From assembly GCA_011525915.1 (NCBI GenBank), contig WYBM01000089.1:1-52259 (forward strand): a stretch of DNA of 52,259 bases. The letters run 5' to 3'. The stretch comes from Ardenticatenaceae bacterium (GTDB lineage Bacteria; Chloroflexota; Anaerolineae; Promineifilales; Promineifilaceae). Positions 51,253-52,259 of the stretch are shown one piece after another (the first letter of the stretch is position 1; each line of letters begins with the position of its first letter). Both the position numbers and the translations under genes were made by a program. The notes under the pieces were generated by a model. It was not told where the DNA came from and did not search any database. It worked only from the letters and a program-made list of their open reading frames with translations.

Positions 51253-51933
51253 TTAATACGCCCCCTTGCCGCTGAGGACAACGGGAATCGTACGCAAGAG
51301 AATGGAGATGTCCAGCCAGGGCGTCCACTGCAAAATATAAACCGTATTCAGATAAATGCGTTCACTGTAAGGGGTATCAGCCCGGCCGCTGATCTGCCAC
51401 AGGCCGGAAATTCCCGGTTTCACTGATACCATAAGCGGCCCTACGTCTCCAAACCGGGATAATTCTTCGCGTGTGACCATACGCGGCCCGATGAGCGACA
51501 TATCACGCCTGATGACATTAAACAGCTGCGGTAATTCGTCCAGGCTGCAGCGGCGTAAAAAGTGACCCAAGGGGGTGATGCGCGGATCATGCCTGATTTT
51601 GTGGCGGTGGGCCAATTCTGCCTGACACTGGGGGTATGCTGCCAGAAGGGCATCACCATGGGTGTACATGGTACGAAACTTGTAAGCAAAAAAGGGACGG
51701 CCGTTTTCACCGATCACGTGCCGCTTATAGATGATGGGCCCCGGTGAATCCAGTTTGATTAACAGGGCAATAACCAGCATAATAGGCGCCAACACACACA
51801 CCAGGGGAATGGTGAATGCCAGATCAAATACCAGCTTAAAGGTTTGATATGGGGGTTCTTTCTGGCGGGTAAGGCTTGGCCCGCAGGCAGGAGAATAGGA
51901 TTGAACAGAGGAAAAGTTAATGAAAGACTCCAT
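51253..51933 (-). CDS. Bacterial sugar transferase (initiating glycosyl-1-phosphate transferase)
   Basis: About 226 residues of the PF02397 family. One N-terminal membrane segment (LAFTIPLVCVLAPIMLVIAL) is followed by IKLDSPGPIIYKRHVIGENG, YKFRTMY, the catalytic DPRITPLGHFLRR, SLDELPQLFNV, MSLIGPRM and KPGISGLWQISGR. It moves a sugar-1-phosphate to undecaprenyl phosphate to start exopolysaccharide or glycan synthesis at the inner membrane. The short form lacks the N-terminal multi-pass domain of WbaP. A start at 51933 (GGAG six bases before ATG) is better than 51957. No other polysaccharide gene is in the window; it may belong to a cluster outside. Confidence 0.9.
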   Translation of the reverse strand: MESFINFSSVQSYSPACGPSLTRQKEPPYQTFKLVFDLAFTIPLVCVLAPIMLVIALLIKLDSPGPIIYKRHVIGENGRPFFAYKFRTMYTHGDALLAAYPQCQAELAHRHKIRHDPRITPLGHFLRRCSLDELPQLFNVIRRDMSLIGPRMVTREELSRFGDVGPLMVSVKPGISGLWQISGRADTPYSERIYLNTVYILQWTPWLDISILLRTIPVVLSGKGAY

Positions 51934-52086
51934 GAGAGGCTCCAGCAATGTTAGCATGATGTTTTCTGCTCCGATGAGGCGAAACAGGCTTCTTCACAAA
52001 CCTTGTTTCTAGTACCTTTACACTATGAACCAAAGCCTATGGCCAAAGCAACAGTACCAAAGACCTAGTACCAGTGGGTAGAAGTC

Positions 52087-52135
52087 CGTCACCAGTATTC
52101 AGTAACCAGTGTTCAGTAACCAGTGTTCAGTAACC
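52087..52135. repeat. GTTCAGTAACCAGT repeat array
   Basis: GTCACCAGTATTCAGT followed by two and a half copies of AACCAGTGTTCAGT. It is the + arm type; an inverted partner may lie at CTAGCTACCGG or outside. The rest of 51958-52226 shows no gene. Confidence 0.85.
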
Positions 52136-52226
52136 TAGCTACCGGACAGTTTAAAAAAAGATGACGATAACCACTAAAGCTGTTAATGTGAAGAGTAGAA
52201 ACAAACCACAAAACAGCGAGGAAAAA

Positions 52227-52259
52227 ATGGCTATCGTCCAAACCTATCATACCTTTAAG
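52227..52259 (+). CDS. Start of an unidentified gene, cut by the window end
   Basis: ATG 52227 after GCGAGGAAAAA, reading MAIVQTYHTFK to the window edge. Eleven residues are too few to name it. The AT-rich sequence before it (52150-52220) differs from the rest of the window and could be the end of an insertion sequence, but no inverted repeat can be confirmed. Confidence 0.45.
   Translation, partial: MAIVQTYHTFK

Overview
The window looks like a chromosomal piece of a Chloroflexota bacterium, most likely an Anaerolineae-type lineage. This is inferred from gene content and style: a TPR-CHAT protein, a very large cyclase-ATPase-TPR regulator, many acyl-CoA enzymes, a T-box leader, and tryptophan genes scattered among unrelated genes. 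No rRNA, tRNA or CRISPR array was seen. Nearly all genes are on the + strand; only a small CBM48-like gene and a sugar transferase are on the - strand.

Layout. 1-5100 is a rearranged accessory region: a transposase tail, two paralogous small cysteine-containing proteins, a broken CHAT fragment, an intact TPR-CHAT protein (caspase-like His/Cys dyad present) and a 195-bp direct repeat on both sides. 5100-28000 is a long lipid and acyl-CoA catabolism region: three SDRs, three acyl-CoA dehydrogenases, an ACAD11-like dehydrogenase with a separate ACAD11-like kinase, a trans-2-enoyl-CoA reductase-like SDR, a ThDP lyase, an alpha-methylacyl-CoA racemase, a hydratase 2, two CoA ligases, a thioesterase and a DhaA-type haloalkane dehalogenase. 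Mixed in are a K+ channel, a cNMP-binding histidine kinase, a lipoprotein, a pentapeptide protein and a MazG-like protein. The set resembles the mammalian peroxisomal lipid-degradation toolkit. 29100-40900 carries the tryptophan genes trpB2, trpE, trpS, trpG, trpD and trpC behind a TTGACA promoter and a T-box leader with a UGG specifier; an M16C peptidase, a MaoC hydratase and an MBL hydrolase are inserted among them. 41000-52259 holds a V4R-domain protein, a 1425-residue tandem-cyclase/AAA/TPR protein, a 1393-residue secreted beta-propeller/C25 protease-like protein with hexapeptide repeats, an Asp/Glu racemase and a sugar transferase.

Three genome-wide sequence habits stand out. (1) The palindrome ACGGCCGT occurs about 80 times by eye where about one is expected, in all reading frames and in spacers, like the HIP1 octamer of cyanobacteria. 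(2) GTCAGTG/TTCAGT repeat arrays with inverted arms lie in at least seven spacers; one pair of arms encloses a four-helix-bundle (S23/IVP-type) gene that splits the ACAD11-like gene pair, suggesting a mobile element with gene-less derivatives. (3) Hairpins whose stems differ in sequence but whose centre is always ATNNAT form an array between two genes.
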